Shown here in pieces: positions 14,318 to 17,749 of a DNA stretch of 17,749 bases; the stretch's first letter is position 1, and every line of letters begins with the position of its first letter. The stretch spans positions 1 through 17,749 of the forward strand of contig DAOTUB010000197.1 in assembly GCA_034437455.1 (NCBI GenBank), read 5' to 3'. Under the pieces are notes generated by a model, which did not search any database, was not told the DNA's origin, and saw nothing but the letters and a program-made list of their open reading frames with translations. A program made the position numbers and the translations under genes. This stretch comes from DAOTUB01 sp034437455. Lineage in GTDB: Bacteria > Chloroflexota > Anaerolineae > B4-G1.

Positions 14318-14430
14318 CCACGAAAGCTGAAAAGTAGTGTACATTGATGCTGGCAGTTCTCTGTCCCAACCGTCCCGCCTGGTGGGGCGCATTCGCGCGT
14401 ACCGGCATTCGATTTCGAGAGAACCATACA

Positions 14431-15486
14431 ATGATGCGCAAACACGGCCACATCCTGGTGGTAGATGACAATCGAATGAACCGCCTCCAGTTGGCCCGGG
14501 GACTGCAACTGCAAGGCCACACCGTCGCCCTGGCGGAAAACGGACGGGAGGCGCTGGAGATGATCCAGGCCGAGTCGTTCGAGTTGGTGCTGCTCGACAT
14601 CGTCATGCCAGAGATGGACGGCTACCAGGTACTGGAGCGCATCAAGCGCGACGACGGGCTGCGGGGTATTCCCGTCATCGTGATCTCGGCGCTCGACGAG
14701 ATGGAAAGCATCGTCAAGTGCATCGAAATGGGGGCGGAGGATTATTTGTCCAAACCGTTCGACCCGGTGCTGCTGCGGGCCAGGATCGGAGCCAGCCTGG
14801 AGAAAAAGTGGCTGCGCGACCAGGAGCAAGCCTACTTGAAACAACTGCAAATTGAACGGGAGATGTCCGAGCAGTTACTGCTCAACATCCTGCCCAAGGC
14901 GATCGCCGACCGGTTGAAACAGGGACAGAGCGTCGTCGCCGATAGCTTTGCCGAGGCAACGGTCCTCTTTGCCGACATCGTCGACTTTACCCCGTTGTCG
15001 GCCCACATGTTGCCGACAGAATTGGTCGCCTTGCTGACAGAGGTGTTCTCAACGTTCGACCGGTTGGCCGAGAAGCACGCGCTGGAAAAGATCAAGACGA
15101 TTGGCGACGCCTACATGGCGGTCGGCGGACTGCCCACGCCCCGGCCCGATCACGCCGAAGCGATCGCAGACATGGCGCTCGACATGCAAAAAACTCACTT
15201 CGAGGTCCATGGCGAATCGCTCCGGTTGCGGATCGGCATTCATACCGGGCCGGTGGTCGCGGGCGTCATTGGCATGAGTAGATTCAGCTACGATCTATGG
15301 GGCGACACGGTGAACACCGCCAACCGCATACAGTCCCATAGCCCCGGTGGTCGCATTCAGGTCACAAAAGCGACGTATGAACGGCTACGAGACGAGTACC
15401 TGTTCGAGGAACGGGGTGTGATCCCCGTAAAGGGCAAAGGAGACATGCACACCTATTTCCTGGTGGAGAAAAAACAACCAGATTGA
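14431..15486 (+). CDS. Response regulator with class III adenylate cyclase domain
   Basis: The 351-residue cytoplasmic protein has a receiver domain (about 6-122) with acidic pair Asp12-Asp13, phosphoacceptor Asp56 in L-L-D-I-V-M-P and Lys108 in L-S-K-P-F. A helical linker (125-170, with L-L-L-N-I-L-P) leads to a cyclase domain (about 175-345). Metal-binding Asp182 (L-F-A-D-I-V-D-F-T) and Asp226 (I-G-D-A-Y-M-A) are present, as are transition-state residues Asn295 and Arg299. Lys222 and Asp288 occupy the positions that select adenine, so the product is expected to be cAMP made from ATP under control of receiver phosphorylation. ATG 14431 was used: the receiver's first strand follows directly, and an upstream extension would be Trp/Arg-rich and lack family similarity. 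The SD is weak (GAGAGA). A sensor gene lies downstream on the same strand. Confidence 0.93.
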   Translation: MMRKHGHILVVDDNRMNRLQLARGLQLQGHTVALAENGREALEMIQAESFELVLLDIVMPEMDGYQVLERIKRDDGLRGIPVIVISALDEMESIVKCIEMGAEDYLSKPFDPVLLRARIGASLEKKWLRDQEQAYLKQLQIEREMSEQLLLNILPKAIADRLKQGQSVVADSFAEATVLFADIVDFTPLSAHMLPTELVALLTEVFSTFDRLAEKHALEKIKTIGDAYMAVGGLPTPRPDHAEAIADMALDMQKTHFEVHGESLRLRIGIHTGPVVAGVIGMSRFSYDLWGDTVNTANRIQSHSPGGRIQVTKATYERLRDEYLFEERGVIPVKGKGDMHTYFLVEKKQPD

Positions 15487-15575
15487 GATGACCCATCAAA
15501 CCATGTCACGCATCACCCTTTCGAATAATCCACAGCGCCACGGCGCTCTTCAGTGAGCAAAAAACTATGTGTATT
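15487..15575. other. Short gap before repeat copy 2
   Basis: There is no gene here. A 5-bp stem (15534-15538 with 15543-15547) closed by a CACG loop lies here without a T run, so it is not a convincing terminator for the cyclase gene. Confidence 0.4.
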
Positions 15576-15665
15576 CGTCACCCTGAGCGAAGCGTAGCGG
15601 AGTCGAAGGGTCTCCAAGCCCGACAACAGAGATTTCTCGGCTCCCTACGGTCGCTCGAAATGACG
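15576..15665 (+). repeat. Dispersed hairpin repeat, copy 2
   Basis: This is a 90-bp copy of the element at 2767-2869, in the same orientation. The left half is almost identical; the right half is shorter and diverged, but the tip GCTCGAAATGACG is kept. In the plus frame that continues into the sensor gene it has no stop and would read R-H-P-E-R-S-V-A-E-S-K-G. The element's last bases include the ATG proposed as the sensor start. Confidence 0.85.
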
Positions 15666-17749
15666 GCAACGAGGAAACTTCTTGGTAATCGCTCAGTACT
15701 GCTCATCCTGATGATCAGCGTGCTGCTCATCTCTGCGAGCTGTGTAAGGGATGGGGAAACGACCCGAATCCCCAAGGCCGTTGATGGCGTGCTCGACCTG
15801 CGTCGCTGGGATTTTGCCAGTGGCCCGATCGATCTGGCCGGTGAATGGGAGTTCTATTGGAAGGCGCTCTACGAGAGTACCGAGCCGGGATTGGGGACGA
15901 CCATCCAGCCCGACGGGTTGTTCGAGGTGCCCGCATCCTGGAGCGGCCACACCCTGCCCGATGGACGACGCCTCGATCCCTTCGGTTACGCCACGCTGCG
16001 GCTGCGCGTGCTGCTCCCCGAGAGCCCCTCCCCCCACCCTTGCGAGCCGCTCCAGATTTACCTGAAATACGCCTCGACCGCCTACGCCCTGCAAGTATTC
16101 GATGGAGCCGGCAACCCGCTCGCCGCGCCCATCCAGGGCGGCGTCGTGGGAACGGATCCCGCCTCTCACAGGCCCGAGCGTTATCCAGATACGGCCACGG
16201 TCCCCCCGGCGCCCGAATGGGTGATCGTGTGGCGCATCAGCAACTTTCAGGTGCCGATAGCAGGCCCCGAAAACAGCCCCAGGCTCGGCAGCGAGGGGCA
16301 ACTCCGCCGCGAACTCGAGACGAGGCAGTTTACCAACTCGCTGAGCATCGGTGTTTTGTTGGTCATGGGAATCTACCACCTGGTGCTCTTCGCCCTGCGC
16401 CCCCGCGAAAGAGCCCCTCTGTGGTTCGGGTTGATCTGCCTCGAGCTGGCCCTGCGCGCCATCGCCACAGAGCGGTACATCGAATTGATGTTCCCGGGAC
16501 GGGACGTCTGGAGGCTGGATCAAATGGCCGAGATTCTGAGCTTTTATCTCGCCATCCCAACTTTTGCGCTCTTCATCCGCAGCATGTTCCCAGAGCAGGC
16601 GACGGGCAAGTTCTTCTGGGCCGTGATCGCCATCGGCGCCGTCTGTTCTTCGGCGGTGCTCGTCACGCCCGCGATGGTCTACCTGAGCCTCCTCAACTTT
16701 TACCTGGTCTTTACCGCGATTTCATTGGGTTGGGGGTTCTACGTGCTCATCCGCGCCGTCAGAAGCAAGAATCCCCTGGCCTGGTGGATCATGGCCGGGT
16801 TCATCGTCCTCGCGCTCAGCGTGGTCAACGACCTCTTGAAAGCCCGCATGCTGATCGCCACTCCCTTCATCTCCCAATATGGCCTATCCATCTTTATCCT
16901 GTTCCAGTCCATCGTCATCGCGCTCGTGAACCAGAAAGCACATCGGGCTGCAGAAACCCTCGCCGCCGACCTGGCCCAGAGTGAGAAGAAATACCGGACT
17001 CTATTCGAGGACTCTCGGGACGCCATCTTTATCGCCACCCCAGACGGCGCATTGATCGACGCCAACCAGGCGACGTTGGATCTCTTTGGTTACAGCTCGG
17101 AAGAGATGATGCGATTGGACGTTCGAGACACGTTTACCAATCTTGACGATCGCCCCAGATTTCAACAAGCGATAGAACAGTCCGGCTCGGTCAGAGATTT
17201 TGAGGTGCAACTTTCCAAAAAAGATGGGACCGTGATGGACTGCCTGCTCGCGGCCACGGTTCGACGGGCCAGGGACGGCGGCATACTGGCGTACCAGGGC
17301 ATCATTCGAGACGTGACAGAGCGCAAACGGGCGCAAGAGATGCTGGAAGCATACAGTCGCACGCTGGAACAGAGCGTCCAGCAGCGCACCGTCGAGCTGA
17401 CCCGGGCCATCGAGCAACTGGAGCAAGAGATCACCGATCGTCGGCAGGCAGAAGAGGCCATGCGCCGGCACAACGAATATCTGGAGGCCCTGCACGTCAC
17501 CGCCCTGGGCCTGATCAGCCGCTTTGACATCAACTATATCCTGGAAACCATCGTCGTCCGCGCCGGTCAACTGCTGGGCACGTCGCACGGCTACATCTTT
17601 CTGGATGGCTCTACCAATGGCGCGGCGGCAGAACTCGAATGTAAGGTATGCACGGGGGTCTTTCGCCCGCTGCTTGGATCTCGCTCCAGGCCAGGCCAGG
17701 GCATGGTCGGGCAGGTGTGGCAGACCGGGAAATCCCTCGTGGTTGACGA
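15660..17749 (+). CDS. 7TMR-DISM sensor with PAS and GAF domains (3' end outside window)
   Basis: There are 696 residues to the window edge, with no stop. A signal-peptide-like segment (about 12-27) ends at Cys28, although Ser at -3 makes lipidation doubtful. An extracellular 7TMR-DISMED2-type domain follows (about 40-200), with L-A-G-E-W-E-F-Y-W. Seven hydrophobic segments span about 226-425. A PAS domain (441-556) has Y-R-T-L-F-E-D-S and ends R-D-V-T-E-R-K. A coiled coil runs to about 605, then a GAF domain begins. Such proteins sense external ligands, probably carbohydrates, and usually end in a histidine kinase; that part is not visible. The start is uncertain: ATG 15660 lies in a repeat and has no SD; ATG 15567 would translate the repeat ahead of the signal peptide; ATG 15711 would cut into the signal segment. 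It follows the cyclase gene by 173 nt and may feed it. Confidence 0.85.
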   Translation, partial: MTATRKLLGNRSVLLILMISVLLISASCVRDGETTRIPKAVDGVLDLRRWDFASGPIDLAGEWEFYWKALYESTEPGLGTTIQPDGLFEVPASWSGHTLPDGRRLDPFGYATLRLRVLLPESPSPHPCEPLQIYLKYASTAYALQVFDGAGNPLAAPIQGGVVGTDPASHRPERYPDTATVPPAPEWVIVWRISNFQVPIAGPENSPRLGSEGQLRRELETRQFTNSLSIGVLLVMGIYHLVLFALRPRERAPLWFGLICLELALRAIATERYIELMFPGRDVWRLDQMAEILSFYLAIPTFALFIRSMFPEQATGKFFWAVIAIGAVCSSAVLVTPAMVYLSLLNFYLVFTAISLGWGFYVLIRAVRSKNPLAWWIMAGFIVLALSVVNDLLKARMLIATPFISQYGLSIFILFQSIVIALVNQKAHRAAETLAADLAQSEKKYRTLFEDSRDAIFIATPDGALIDANQATLDLFGYSSEEMMRLDVRDTFTNLDDRPRFQQAIEQSGSVRDFEVQLSKKDGTVMDCLLAATVRRARDGGILAYQGIIRDVTERKRAQEMLEAYSRTLEQSVQQRTVELTRAIEQLEQEITDRRQAEEAMRRHNEYLEALHVTALGLISRFDINYILETIVVRAGQLLGTSHGYIFLDGSTNGAAAELECKVCTGVFRPLLGSRSRPGQGMVGQVWQTGKSLVVD

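Noticed and set aside
14236..14850. Upstream extension of the smc frame
   Set aside because: It would run antisense through the receiver domain of the cyclase gene. The conserved SMC start is at 14235, just below its promoter.
15693..16523. Minus-strand frame opposite the sensor extracellular domain
   Set aside because: Low-complexity shadow with no domain or ribosome-binding site.
15845..16984. Plus-strand frame of 379 codons overlapping the sensor gene
   Set aside because: It is Arg/Pro/His-rich with no domain. The other frame encodes a coherent signal peptide, DISM, PAS and GAF series.

Overview
This is a GC-rich (roughly 60% by eye), gene-dense bacterial chromosomal segment with mostly short gaps. 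The gene set and its style suggest Chloroflexota (Anaerolineae-like): proline/glutamate-rich TPR proteins, an SPFH protein, a TPR/J-domain/GrpE/Hsp70 cassette, a receiver-cyclase, a 7TMR-DISM sensor, and several TTG starts behind good Shine-Dalgarno (SD) sequences. This placement is an inference; there is no rRNA or other decisive marker.

Layout, left to right. (1) 2-2683, plus strand: the 3' end of a Pro/Glu-rich TPR protein, nucleoside diphosphate kinase (ndk, TTG start) and an SPFH/band-7 membrane protein that ends at a good intrinsic terminator. (2) 2684-3961: copy 1 of a dispersed hairpin repeat, a Sir2 deacylase gene, then a 337-base gap. That gap holds a 110-bp palindromic MITE-like element flanked by a perfect 9-bp direct repeat, and a consensus-like sigma70-type promoter. 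(3) 3962-9019, plus strand: a compact chaperone operon coding for a 744-residue TPR protein, a small divergent J-domain protein, GrpE and a short-lid Hsp70. Its genes overlap or abut. (4) 9022-14235, minus strand: an smc, L-asparaginase, rsfS operon, driven by a promoter so close to smc that the mRNA should have almost no leader. (5) 14431-17749, plus strand: a receiver/class III adenylate cyclase, then copy 2 of the dispersed repeat, then a 7TMR-DISM/PAS/GAF sensor that runs off the right edge.

How the genes fit together. The TPR/J/GrpE/Hsp70 block looks like a dedicated chaperone machine with its own nucleotide exchange factor and an atypical J-protein. Its TPR protein is probably a substrate or partner adaptor. 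The smc operon groups chromosome organisation, amino-acid metabolism and ribosome silencing. The cyclase and sensor look like a cAMP/phosphorelay signalling pair.

The most interesting signals are the MITE-like element with its target-site duplication, the chaperone cassette with a displaced HPD motif, internal duplications in both SMC coiled-coil arms, and a start codon that lies inside a dispersed repeat.
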